From: Xiphophorus maculatus
Taxonomy: Eukaryota > Chordata > Actinopteri > Cyprinodontiformes > Poeciliidae
Direction: 5' to 3'
NCBI RefSeq assembly: GCF_002775205.1
Contig: NC_036445.1
Span: forward strand, 2,190,802 to 2,254,801
Length of the DNA stretch: 64,000 bases
Shown: positions 12,385-24,200 of the stretch, one piece after another
Layout of the letters: each line of letters starts with the position of its first letter
Numbering within the stretch: position 1 is the first letter of the stretch
The notes under the pieces: model-generated
Database searches by the model: none
Told to the model about the DNA's origin: nothing
The model's input: the letters and a program-made list of their open reading frames with translations, nothing else
Position numbers and translations under genes: made by a program

Positions 12385-12528
12385 ACGCGACCGGGAGCTG
12401 GGATGTATCTAACAGCAGGACGGAGGAGGGGGGGCCTGCTTCTGTTTGTGTAAGGGGGAAAGAGAGGACTTGAATGTTTGTCCTGAAAGGCAAGCTCCCC
12501 CTGGTGGATATGAGATTCATTGCAGGAA

Positions 12529-12567
12529 AAATAAAACTGCAGAAATGAGTGTTGTTGAAGTAATAAA
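12529..12567 (+). terminator. ino80e: ino80e polyadenylation signals
   Basis: Two AATAAA hexamers lie about 145 and 178 bases after the stop codon, the usual distance for a short 3' UTR. Either could be used. Confidence 0.6.
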
Positions 12568-15127
12568 ACCATGAAACAGTGATAGTTTCTTAAATTCAGG
12601 CTTAGTTGTACTGATTATGTTTTCCCGACCAGAACTGATTTCTTTTTGTGTCTTAATCTGCCAATTTACAATGTAAAATATTTTTTCTTCTCCCAAATGT
12701 TAAAAAAATTTAGCATAAAAAAGATGCATTATCTGTTTTTCTGAACAGCAACAGATATTTTGCCCTAAGCAGAGATTTTGCATTTCAACTTCCAAAATAG
12801 GATTAACTGGAAAACTTCTACACTGTTGTGACATGTTGGTACCTAAAACCTGCACAGCATTAAAGGGCTAGCAGTGCTTCTGTGGAATTATTATGGGTAA
12901 TATTTATTATTATAAATGAATCTTTGGTGGAAGCTAACGGCTTGTCAGACATGGGTTTTTAGCAGATTAAAACAACTCAATCTGAACATTTTTACATCAG
13001 TTGGTGGACTGATACAACCAGCTTTTTTCCACACAGAAACAGCGATTATGTTCAACTTCACAAAACAGCCCGAACTTTACATAGTTTGTTGTGAAATTGT
13101 AAACTGTTTATAGCGGCTAAAACAATTTTTTGCCATTGATATGAACATGTTCAGTTTGAGCTTAGCTGTCATCGCTAGCTAAAATGGGCAGCTTATATCT
13201 GACTAGCTGTTAGGGTTAGCTGTTAGCTTCTACTTCCCCAAAAGTTTATTTTTACTTCTAACAAGCTCACAGTGATATAACATCTTTTTTCTCCAGGTAA
13301 TGAAAGTATTAGTTAACTTCACAGATCCTCACTTTTGTTTTTTTTTTAAATATTCTTTTACGTTTTTTTTATTTAATTTTATTAGATATTGAATTCATGT
13401 ATATATATATATATTTTTTTTTTAAATAACCCAAAAAGTGATGGCGCCCTGAAGATACAAATCACCAGACCAGTTGTTATTGTAGATTATAAATGCTCGA
13501 CTTGTGGAAACTTTGCATAACCACTGGTCATGTTAGGAGCTTTCTGCACCAAAATGCCCATTTCCTCTTGTGACATTTGACCTGCTGATCATCAGACAGA
13601 GCTGTCCAAGGAAAAACTGTGACTTCAATCTGTGTCTGGTCGGTGCATCAACCTATTTAGCCAACTTAATCAATCCTGTGGCTGATTCTATGCTTCCTCT
13701 GGATAGTCAGTGAATTCATCCTTATTTGTTCTTCAGAGATTTGTTTTTGCTTTGCTTGGATAAACCACCATCTCAGAGTTCATTGTTTGTAACCTCAGAG
13801 TTATAAATGTCTGTTTGTTACAGTTCTGGTATATTTAATCTGTGCTAGGTATCAGCTATTGTCTTTAGGAATGTCAAAATAACCTTTTGTAAATACATGA
13901 ACACATTGTTTTTGCACTTGTAAAGTTGTGTATCGACATTTTTTGATTTTAGCTCACTAAACGTTTTGTTTTCAACTAAAATATTCTCAGCTTTGCTATT
14001 TAAATAGCACAGAAGCAATCCTAGAGAAACTTCTGATCTTGTCGCAACATTCATCTGAAAGCGTTGCACACATCTCACTCGATGGCTTGATGCCCCACCC
14101 TGAACATCACACCCAGAAATGTTCGTTCCAGGTTTGCATTCTCTAAAGTTAGCATGCAAGCATGCTCTTTCTTTCTGCAAAGGCACCTCAATCCATGTTT
14201 TGAGTAATATCTACTCCTTGTTTGACCTCTGCAGAGGAACGCTGACACCACTCTGCAGAACCGCATGGGTGCCTTTGGCTCCGTTTACCCATAACTCTTG
14301 AGCAATGTGAAAGCATTCTGGCTGAGCTCCAAGTCTTGTTTTTGTCTGAACTGCTTGAGATGTTTTTCTTCAGTCTTACACTTGCTCTGTGAAGATTTTG
14401 TGTTTACGCCGCCTTTGCCTCATAATGATTTTGTAAGAACCCATCTGTTCCAGAATCATGCCTCAGCAGGCATGTTGCTGATATTAGGGAAAGTCGGCTT
14501 TAATCTGCAGGGCATGGAAGTAGGCGTGTGAGTTCAGGGTTAACGTGTTGCTGTTGGAATTACAGTTTAATGAGGATTTCATCAACAGACTCTGATAATT
14601 GTAGAGCTCTTTTGCTCTGTTTTCAGTGTTTTTTATCGAGTAAGGACTCTCAAGAATAATAGAGTTTAAAGGTTTGTTGGTTGTGCTCAAACCGATTTTT
14701 GGGAATGCAGACTTACAGGTAATCAGTAGGTGTTGGCTCAGGTTGTGTGTATTACAGCAGTGAGAGGTAAAGGTGCAGCTGCAGAGGGAGTGGTGAGGTG
14801 CAGAAACAGCCAGAGGGAGAGTCGGAGGGTGGAACTGACAGAGGGGGGCGAGGCTGTCAGGGGGACAGGGAAATGAAGGAGTAAGCAAGATTGCTCCTGC
14901 AACCACGGATTCGTCCTCTCTGAGCTCGTCTGGCAGGAGAGGAAGGCAGGGATGGCTGCAGATAAACCGGAGGACGGAGCGAGGAGTCAGTGAGGGGGTG
15001 AAGCAAGAAGCCCATCAGCAGCCATTATTTATCTTCTCCATCTATACAAGGAAACCACTGGATAATTTATAAGCCTCTTCCTTCTCACTGTGTGTGAGAG
15101 AGAGGGAAGATAAGCTGAGCACTCACC
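12568..15127. other. Intergenic, no gene seen
   Basis: About 2.5 kb between ino80e and the ENDOD1-like gene. It contains T- and AT-rich runs at 13335-13430 but no recognised coding or RNA gene. Open frames at 13845-14186, 14298-14531 and 14484-14906 show no domain. The last 200 bases are purine-rich and presumably hold the promoter and 5' UTR of the downstream gene. Confidence 0.45.
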
Positions 15128-18100
15128 ATGCTGCTGAATGTTGCTGCGGTGTGGCTGCTGGCGCAGCTGGGCCCAGGCCTGTCTCTTCCAGCTGAGCATG
15201 ACTCGGAGCCAGGCTTCACCCTCTGTGACGGCTGCTTCTACAGACAGACTCCTCCCCGGGGAGCCGCAGCTGAGCCGCCGCTGCACCGACACTGCCACAG
15301 ACTGCCGGGAGGACGGGCATTCACCGCTCTGTCCAGGCCGACCTGTGACACGGCTGTCTGGTCGGCCTTCCATCTCAGCCATGGATGGACGGGGAAGGAG
15401 GAGCTGCAGGAGGGGGAGGCTGTGGTAAGGATACATGTGTCACAGTTTTGATAACATGAAATGAAAAAAGAAAATGGTGTTATTTAAAAGTCTAATACCT
15501 CCGCATTTCTTCATAAAAAGCTTTTAGGCACCACACTTTAATAGCATTCTGTGAAGTATCTGTTTCTCTTTGGACTCGGATATTGCTTCCAAAGGTGTTT
15601 TGTCAACCACAAACTTCAGTGTATCAAATTAATGTTTTATGTGGTATATCAAGACAGAGTAATCTCTAATTCAGCTAAATCCTGGGCAACCGGCTGCCTT
15701 CAAGCACACCTAGTTGTAATAAATCCTGTTGTTCCTTGAAGTTTCTCAGCATCATAAAGACCAGCAGACAGGTCAGGGATAAAGAAGCAGAGATACGTTA
15801 TAAAATAATACCCCATGTTTTGAAGATTTCACAAAGATTCAACCCATCATCTGAAAATGGAAAGAGTGTTACAGCTCCAAACCTGTCCAGGCATGACACC
15901 TAATCTCACTGATGAAAGCAGAGCATTTATCAGTGAATCACAGAGGATGGTAACTCTGGAGGAGCTGCACAGATCCAGAGCTCAGCCAGGAGAATCAGTT
16001 GACTGGATCAGCTGTGTCCTCCAACGATCTGGACTTTATGGAAGAGTTGAAGTCCTGTTTGCACAAACAATTAATCAGAATGGTTGTGATGAATCGATTA
16101 TTGAATAATCATCAACTAATTTAGGAATTAATGAATTGCTACTTGGAGTCTACAGACTCAAGAAAGGTCATATTGTTGAAAAAACAACATATTCAGATCA
16201 GTATTTAAGCCAAAACTTTACAAAATATATATAGATTTAACATTTAAGATAAAAACACCTTTTAAAACATGTTTCACCCAAAACTGCTCAAGTGACACAG
16301 ATTTAGCTTCACCAAGTTCAAATTCACTAAATAAATGCTGTTATTGCACTTTAGTCGATAAAATGATTATTTTCTTTTTTTTTAAAAACGGAACTGAATT
16401 ATTTAGTAGCTTTTTCAAAAATAATCGTTAGTAAACAAAACACAGCAAACATGTGGAAGAAGGTCCTTTGGTCAAAACCTTCTTCTTGTGTTTTGCATTA
16501 TCCTGAATGCAAAACAGTATATGTGCTAGATAAATAACATCCCAAACGAACTGGCTGCATCATGCTGTGGGACCTACTAACCTGTTAGATGCTGCAAAAG
16601 ATGATATATAGCTGGAGCTGCAGGAGACTGAATCCATTCATCGTGTGTTACTAGACACATCCCTGCTGCAACACACCTGAATCAAATCTCTGACATCAGC
16701 CTGTCTCCACGTTCTGTAAAACCTGATAATGAGTTATTCAAATGGTTCAGGTGTGTTGGAACACAAATGTATATAAAAACTAAGATAGCTCTCCAGGACC
16801 GGAGTTAGAGACTCCTGGTTTAGATCAAAGGGTATTTATGCATAAAATTGACCCAGTTAAAGCCCAGATCTGTTGTTCATATTTCATCTGAAACTTTCTG
16901 AACCACCTGGAAGCAACGAAGGGATGATTGATCGAAAAATATTTTAAAAAGGCATACTTATCACATTTATAACCCAAAAATCTTAACTCTGTTGTTTAGC
17001 CTTTGAAATCCTAAGAGCCGTATTTGCCCTCAGTCCAGCTAAATATGACCTATTTAGATCCACAAATGTTACATGACCTGTAAAAAGACAACTTACAATT
17101 TTTAGTAAATACCTACTTCAGAATATTCATTGTCATTGTTAAAGAACCCAATACCATATCTGTTTTTAGATTTTAAAATAAGGAAAAACATATAAATTTA
17201 GTTGTTTCTTCTGTGGAATGACAAAAAAAAAGATGTGAAACAACGTCACTAGTATATTTAGTGACATTCTGTCATTGAAAATCAATTTATTACATAAAAA
17301 AACAATGCCTCAAACCACAATTTGTTGTTAAATTTATATTTAAAACATTAGTTGATTCTGTATCATTTGAAGTCAGGGTTACTCAGAGCCATTGAGGAAA
17401 GTCCAAAGAGCTGAAGAAGCTAAATATAATTTCCAGCATATCAATAATCATTTAGGTCTGTTCATTAACACAACAGTCTACAAAGTTGAGAAAAGAGTCA
17501 GAAACTGATAATTAAGTGTCTTTTATCAGACTTCTAATTCAACAGGTCACCAGGATGTTAATTTACAAACCTCAATAATAATGTACGTTGCTGTTAATTT
17601 CTAACCTGTATTTTATTGGCAGGTGATGTTTTCAGTCCCAGTGCAAACAGTTGGCAGATGCATGACTCAGATTTTAGAAATGCATTTTGGAGACATTCAT
17701 GAGAAGATGAAGAAGTTGTGGAGGGAGAAAAATTAACCTTGCAGACTTTTTACATGCCTGGAAAATTAAATATTAACAGAAGTATTGAATTCAAATAGTA
17801 CACAATGCTGGAAAAATACTCAGGTTGGAGCTTTTACAACAAAAAAAGAAAAGTTTGATTTCCTGTAAAAGTAATAATTAATTTGATTCTTTTTTTCCTG
17901 GCAGACAGAGGAAGAACATGGTGTCAAAGTCGCCGTTCCAGCTCTTCTTAGAGGAGCAACAGAGGATCCATCTGACTCTCCGCTTCAACAGTGGGACTCG
18001 ACAGTGGCGGCACTGATCCAGTCCAGCATCATTCCCAAGTGCGCCGCTTTAGGAGGGGGTGTCTACGTTCTGACAGGAGCAGGACGTCTCGGGGCAGCAG

Positions 18101-19423
18101 AGGATGGAGACGAAGCTTGTCAGGCCAAGCCGCTGTGGACGGCAGCGTGCTGCGCTCCTCCAGAGGGGAAGAGCGGCTTCAGTGTGGGGTTAATCAAAGA
18201 GACAGAAGAGGCGGAGAGGCAAGTGAGCATGAAGGAGCTGGAGGAGATGTTAGGGGTGGAGGAGCTGTTCTCTGAAGGCTGTGGGGGAGAAGACAGGGAG
18301 ACAGCTGCAGCCGCAGAGGGGCTTCACACCGACGCGCTTCATACAAATGCCGCACAAACAGATGTGAATTCAGAAACTGTTGACCCACATGCAAAGGCAG
18401 ACTTAGAGGAGAGCAGCAAAGATTCAACGCCGGAGGAAAGGGTTGGTGTTGATGCTAAATCGGAGGATTCTGACCTTTCAGAGGAAACCGCAGCAGAATC
18501 TGTAATTTCTGTCAGCAGCAGGGTGCAGCAGTACAGCGAATCTGTTCCTGAAGACGACTCAAACTCCACCAGCACTCTGCTCTACGTCCTGTCCACCACC
18601 CTGTCCACCACCCTGTCCATCCTGAAAGCTCCTCTCCGCCCCGTGTTCTCCACTGTCACAGAGTTTCCTGCTCAGGTGATGCAGCATAAGCATTAAATCC
18701 TGCCTTTTATTTTTGTTTTTAAGCCACAGAGGCCTTCTGTCATTAGATACAACTCTCTACACTTACTGGCACCACTAGTAAAGATGTGGTAAAAGTCTTA
18801 AACATGCAGATTTTTTGGTGAAATGTACAACAGAGTATTAGTTAACAGATCTGGTATGGTTACATGGTTTCATGGTTAGATTCCTCTCACACCCTTTTCT
18901 TCTTCAGGTGACTCATGTTCTTCAGGAAGATATAGGAGTCCTGTCCGCGCTGCCTGGCGACACCCTCACGCTGTTCCACCTCCTCACCTCTGACCTCCTC
19001 TCCTGGACGGGATCAGCTGGAGAAATGCTGCTCGGTGTTGGGGAGACGTGCTTCTCCAGTGTTTATTACTGTTCTTCGTCAATGGTGGAGGCCCTGCTGA
19101 GCAGCTGCCACACCGGCCTGACGGGCATGGGAACCCTGGCCGGAGACACAGTGGGGATTTTTGGTGGTGTTCTGGATAATAGCTGGTGGCTGACCAAGTT
19201 CTTTGGAGGGAAGCTGTGGGAGCAGACTGAAGGCTATGTGGGTACCATGGTGTCGGAGATGGGGGATCAAGCTCAGGCTGTGGGCGGAGGTCTCGGCAGG
19301 CTGGCCTGGAGAACCGGGAGCGGAGTGGGCAGCGTCTTCACAATGGGAGGAAATTTTATAATAGGGATGCTAAATGTGGTTTTTGGTGCAGCAAGAGAGG
19401 CATTTGGGAAGGAATCAGAGTAA
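15128..19423 (+). CDS. Secreted ENDOD1-like (endonuclease domain-containing 1) protein
   Basis: Three coding exons, 15128-15424, 17905-18675 and 18908-19423, all phase 0, give 527 residues. A signal peptide is visible (MLLNVAAVWLLAQLGPGLS). Residues about 28-150 follow the ENDOD1 nuclease-like fold: GFTLCDGCFYRQTPPRGAA, C-x-R-L, AFTALSRPTCDTAVWSAFHL, then IPKCAALGGGVYVLTGAGRL and LWTAACCAPPEG. Human ENDOD1 has matching blocks (CDKFFYAGTPPAG, VYSAF, TPQCGSGEDLYILTG, VWLAACCAVPGG). The stretch between VWSAF and the Trp before the last block is much shorter here than in ENDOD1 and lacks the DYxRGQL part, so nuclease activity is doubtful. The middle is acidic and Ser/Thr-rich. The C-terminal third is hydrophobic and Gly-rich, as in ENDOD1. 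The family belongs to the DNA/RNA non-specific endonuclease group; its role is poorly known. The start has the context caccATGC and is the only ATG giving a signal peptide. I leave the symbol empty because fish have many paralogues. Confidence 0.85.
15740..16590 (+). mobile_element. Tc1-like transposon remnant, split by an insertion
   Basis: Blocks of a teleost Tc1-like element appear in order: agcatcataaagaccagcag, aggtcagggataaag, cccatgttttgaag, ccatcatctgaaaatggaaa, ggtaactctggaggagctgc, gtcctccaacgatctggact (gives SGLYGRV). After a gap of about 370 bases come acagcaaacatgtggaagaa and ggctgcatcatgctgtggg. The transposase frame is broken; the fragment at 15857-16108 still reads VTLEELHRSRAQPGESVDW. 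It lies in intron 1 of the ENDOD1-like gene. Confidence 0.75.
16075..16435 (+). mobile_element. Unclassified repeat inserted in the Tc1-like element
   Basis: The stretch begins with gattaatcg-like words (gatgaatcgattattgaata), continues with 'acatttaagataaaaacacct' and 'catgtttcacccaaaactgc', and ends near gataaaatgattatttt. Two other copies with the same word order lie at 51340-51700 and 54645-54895. It has no coding potential. It separates two adjoining Tc1 blocks, so it is younger than the Tc1 copy. Confidence 0.65.
16591..17904. other. Intron 1 of ENDOD1-like gene, remainder
   Basis: AT-rich intron sequence. I looked for an extra exon that would supply the missing nuclease-domain block and saw none with an open frame and splice borders. 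A short segment at 16640-16810 (cctgaatcaaatctctgaca, tccaggaccggagtta) resembles a common fish repeat. Confidence 0.4.
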
Positions 19424-19450
19424 AAGGGTGAAAGGTTTAGACAAAGCCAT

Positions 19451-19745
19451 AAATAAAGTGTCTATATTCAGTTTTGGTTTGGATTTCACTTATGCAACCG
19501 GGAAGCTGAAAAATTAAAACTTGATGTCATTTGATATGCCTTAGAAGAGTTTTCAGGTTTTGTCTTAATGTGATAAAGTTGAAATGTTGCACAATGTGCT
19601 ATAGATCACTGTGGAAAGCTGGCTGTCCAAATAATCTGCTGCATCTGAGAGGTCTGACTTATAAAAACACACACTGTGCTTTGGGATCAAAAGGCTCAAC
19701 TCAACTCCGGTGTCGGATTTTAGCACCTGTAAAGTTAAATAAAGT
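19451..19745 (+). terminator. ENDOD1-like gene polyadenylation signals
   Basis: AATAAA occurs at about 19451, 28 bases after the stop codon, and again near 19739. The first would give a very short 3' UTR. The second is the better match to the usual spacing. Confidence 0.45.
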
Positions 19746-19837
19746 ATAATGCTTGCTTACAATCCTAGCATGTTCTATTTTGTTAGTTTTTTGTTTTCAT
19801 TATTGATACATAAAATCACAGTCATTTCATTCAAAAT

Positions 19838-20110
19838 CCATACATTTTGAATAGCTGCTTAGTCCTCGTAAGGGTGCAGAGGGATGTTGGTTTCAAGGTG
19901 TCACTGGATGAGAAGGGGAGCTTACCCTGGACAGGTCACAGGTCATCACAGTGCAGCACAGAGACATTAAAGGCGAATAGTGTGGCCAGCTAAATCTAAC
20001 ATGCATATTTTAGACGATTGGGGGAAGCTGGAAGACTTGGAGAGAATGCACACATCCATGGGAAAAACATGCTAACTCCACGCTGAAAAACCGGTGATTA
20101 AAAATTAGAG
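19838..20110 (+). repeat. Degenerate dispersed teleost repeat
   Basis: Word order matches a very common fish repeat: aaatccatacattttgaata, tagtcctcgtaagggtgcag, cctggacaggtcacaggtca, cagcacagagacatt, gggaaaaacatgctaactcc. The string agtcctcgtaagggtg recurs at 20524, just before the TA run, so a second partial copy may flank it. The class is unknown. Confidence 0.6.
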
Positions 20111-20540
20111 CTCAGGTCTTGCTCCCCCCTGTGGCGGGAGCGCGCATTGCAGCCAGAGAGGCGGATCCGACCATTCTCACGACGCTTCTGAGCCAATCTC
20201 GGTAAAACGACTCACATAATCATGCTAAGGTCGTAACTTTTAATTTAATCGACAGCTGCGGTTAGAAAAACAACCAAAAAACTCTAAAATAAATAATTAA
20301 ACCTTGTCTGGTGTGGAGTTCTTTGTTTTGTTTAATTTTTTGTGGCTTTTTCCAACTATTGTTATGTTCTCTTTAGCCTCACTGATTATCAATCAGGCGC
20401 CAAACACCGTCTTCCAACACATTGTGTGCATTTCTAATGTTTTATTTTTGATGTAACAAAGCTGGAAGCTAGATGGCGGGACCTGAAAAATGACTTCTTG
20501 AACAGATTAAAGTGATTAAAGTATAGTCCTCGTAAGGGTG

Positions 20541-20543
<3 letters not shown>

Positions 20544-20623
<80 letters not shown>
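20544..20623. repeat. (TA)40 microsatellite
   Basis: An uninterrupted TA run of about 80 bases. It ends about 20 bases before the ETS site of the vars1 promoter. Confidence 0.95.
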
Positions 20624-20626
<3 letters not shown>

Positions 20627-20643
20627 AAATATGTTTTTATTTT

Positions 20644-20855
20644 ACCGGAAGTTGTTGTTACGTTGCATCAGATGGCGCATGCGCAGATGACCGAGCGGAC
20701 TCATGTGGTTGTGTGTATGCTAACTAAGCTGAAGTCTCTCTGCTCCATTCAAAGGTATGGATTGCTTTTCTCTAAGCGCGTTTTCTCACAGGAAGCGCTA
20801 CAACTTTGTTTAAAGACAGCGAGGTTGAAGCTGCAGCAGTACGGACAAAACCCAG
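20644..20855 (+). promoter_or_regulatory. vars1: vars1 promoter and non-coding exon 1 (inferred)
   Basis: ACCGGAAGT at 20644-20652 is a consensus ETS/GABP site. GCGCATGCGC at 20675-20684 is a perfect NRF1 palindrome. Both are typical of housekeeping genes. A donor-like cccaga|gtaaga near 20855 would splice to the acceptor at 21229, two bases before the start codon. An upstream ATG at 20663 opens a 65-codon frame that is out of frame with vars1 after this splice, so it would act as an upstream ORF only if transcription starts before it. Confidence 0.6.
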
Positions 20856-21231
20856 AGTAAGAGTAAAAAAGTGAAGCTTTACTTTGACAGAGAAGCTAAG
20901 GCTAACTTAGCCTGCCTGGCAGGACTTGAGAGTTGACAGGTGGTGACAGAGATCAGTTTTTAAATCTAATAAAACAAAATGTAGAGGGTGTTAAAATCAC
21001 CATGTTTTCCAGCTGTCAACGGGAGCAATATTGCATATAACCCATATTTTTAAAAAGTAGTACATTTGAAACTTATTACCGGCTTTAACATAAGTCTATA
21101 AATATTGTCAGTATTTTTCTTTATACTGGATAAACCAGATTGTTGCTGCTCAGCCGTGATACGTTTACAGGAAATGTTTGCGTGATTCAGTGTTGTGCCA
21201 AACTCCTGTTCTTCCCGTGTCTCCTCCAGAG

Positions 21232-24200
21232 ATGGCCACCCTCTACGTGTCCCCTCACCCCGATGACTTCAGGAGTCTGCTGGCTCTCATCGCTGCTGAG
21301 TTTTGTCCATCATCTCGTCCTCGGATCATCTCGGAGGATCCGCCAGCTTCCCTGAATGCCCGCTCCAGACCCGCCCTGGCCCTGACCGCTGCCGGGGACG
21401 GGGACTCTGTCCTGAGCGGGGCCAGTGCTGTGGCATGGTACCTGGCTTTTCAGGGGAAGAGGGCTGGGGTGGATTCAAAGCAACAGAGCCAAGTGTGGCA
21501 GTGGCTCAGCTTTGCAGACAACGAGCTCACCCCAGTTTCCTGTGCCGTGGTCTTCCCTCTGATGGGAGTGATGGGCGTAGATAAAAAGGTAAGCAAAGGG
21601 TTGTTGTGAATTTAGATGCAGTATTCTTTCCTCTTTAATATTTATTTTATAAGGGCTGGGCGATGTGGCTGGAAATCCTATCACAATGTAAGCGTTTAAT
21701 GTCAGTCGATATTAATAATTATTTTTTGTTTCAAAGTTCTGAAATACAACCAACTGGTGTTGAGTTATTTCCTCTTGAGCTGCTGTTCAGTTTCTCCTTT
21801 CTCTCCACACTGTTGTTTATTTTGAAGCAGTTATGAGGCACAGTGGCAAAACCTGAAACTTCTGCTGTGCAAGTTACTGTAAAGGTTGTTGCTAGATAAA
21901 CACAAGTTACTGCAAAGGTTGTTGCCAGGTAGCCAAAGAGTAAGTAACTTAGTTGAGTTAATCTAGAGGTTGAGTGGCTAAAGCCTTTCCTCTGCCTACA
22001 TCCCCCAGAATGCTGTGCGGTTCTGAATCAGAGTTCAGTGAAAGTACTGAACAATCTATCAAATGTATTTTCTATTGATATTGATATATAACTACTTTTA
22101 TATATATTATTATTGATTTGTTGCCCAGCTCTACTTTCTAGACCCATCATATGACACAGATAGAGAAATATCCAAAAGACTCACTGCTCTAACAGCTTTG
22201 CACATCTTTACCCAGAAAAATGTAAGCTCGATTGGAGGTTCTCAGTCCGATTTAGATGTTTTATTTTAAACCATGAATATACTTTGATCTAAACCATTGG
22301 ACTGTAGCTCTGGCTGTATATTCAGGGTTGTTGACCTATTGGAAGACGGCCCTCTGTCTCTTTTGGATTGTCTTAAAGATTGTCTTCCAGGATTGCCCAG
22401 TGTTTAGCTAATAGTTTCAGGTTTTGTTCCATATGTTTGTTCTGTCGCTTCATGGCTTTTGGCTAACTGCAAACAGGTTTCCTTTAACACTAGCTTTCTT
22501 CGTTCCACTCTTCAAGAAAGGCCGGATTTATGGAGTGCATAATAGAGTATTTCACACCTGTGTCATAAATCCCTGCAGTTAGGATGAGCATCTTGATTGC
22601 TTCTCTATATAATGCTCTCCTTGATCAGCCTTTCAGTCCATGTGGTGCTGGTAGATTTGCAGTTTTGCTCCACTGTTTCAGATGATGGATTGCGCTTGAT
22701 TTTATTTAGGGTCATCAGAGTAAAGGGGGCTGAACACACATGCACACAGAAAGTTTGAAAGCCATGCATCAGTTTCCTTCCACTGTTTTTGTGGAAGAAG
22801 CTTCTATTGCTCATTAAAGTGAGTAACAAATGCTCACCGTTATGGTTGTGATGAGAAGAAACGTGGAGCTGCATGAGATTCAGAGCTGGGTAGTAACTAG
22901 TTACAATTACTTGAGGAACTTTTTGGAAAAAAATACTTTTAGGAGTATTTATACTATGCTGTCATTTTAACTTTTACTTTAATTTTATTATGAAGTGTCA
23001 CTACTCTTGAGTAAAATTTTGGAATACTCTGCCCACTGTGAGGAACTTTACTGAATGAAGAATAAGCTTGTTGCTAGGTAACCAGGCTTGATTGCCTAGG
23101 TTACCCTGAAAGCATACACAACTTGTAGGTGTGTGTATGTAAAACACACACCTACAGGTTGTGTATGTAAAACACACACCTACAAATTTTGTTCAAGTTC
23201 CATAAATTTTATATTAAAAGAAACTGATTGGGAAAAATGTAGTTTTTGCCTCATATTATTCTGTAATTATGGTATTTATATTAAGTCATATTAATTATTT
23301 GAATTTTCTTTCAAATACAAAAAAAATCCACATAGCTTTGAATTTTGGTTCATCTGATGATGTAATTTTTAAACATTAAATGATTGGACACTTGCGCGAG
23401 TAGCCTTTAAACCAAATCCTTTTGCAGTCTTGAGTAATTTGTTGGACAGCTACTTTTTAATTTTATTTGAGGAAAAAATATATATTGAAGTCTCACTTGT
23501 ACTCTCAGTTGAGTACAATTTTGGGTACTCTATCCACCTCTGATGAGATTAGATTGTCTGAATTCTCTTCTTTAACTCTTTACTGATTTTCAGCTGCAGC
23601 AGAGTTCGCGGGCAGAACTCATGCGGGTTCTAAAGGTTCTGGACCAGGCCTTGGCACCGAGAACGTACCTGGTGGGAGAGAGCCTCACTCTGGCTGACAT
23701 GGCCGTTGCTACAGCTATTCTTCTGGCGTTCAAATATGTACGTATGCGGCGCTACCCTATGCTAAACGCTTCTCCCTGCTTGGTCTTTTTCTGTTTTAGT
23801 ATAATGTTTTATTTTCAGGCGTTGGAGCCTTCAGACAGGAAGGCAGTGACCAATGTGACCAGATGGTTCACAACCTGCATCAACCAGCCTCAGTTCCTGA
23901 AGGTGCTGGGAGAGATCACTCTTTGTGAGAAAGTGGGACCAGTATCAGCAACACCGAATGCTGCTGGAAAAGCTGCAAATGTCGCTGTGGACTCCAACAA
24001 TTCTGCTGCTAATGGTAAACCGAGTTCTCCACAGGCATTCAGAAATATTAAAGGAATATTTTGAGATTTGCAGCAATGTTTATCTCTGAATTGCCTTATT
24101 AATTTTCACCTGCAGGTCCACCAAAGACGGAGGCGCAGCTGAAAAAGGAAGCAAAGAAGAGAGAAAAATTGGAAAAGTTTCAACAGAAGAAGGAAATGGA

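Noticed and set aside
12225-12572. Minus-strand Ser-rich frame at the end of ino80e
   Set aside because: It is the reverse of the acidic Asp/Glu/Gly tract of ino80e exon 7.
15029-15436. Minus-strand frame over ENDOD1-like exon 1
   Set aside because: It is antisense to a signal-peptide exon, with no domain and no splice support.
16680-17900. Missing nuclease-domain exon of the ENDOD1-like gene
   Set aside because: I scanned for an open stretch with splice borders and the RGQL-type motif and found none.
18194-18427. Minus-strand frames in ENDOD1-like exon 2
   Set aside because: They are shadows of the acidic Ser/Glu-rich coding region.
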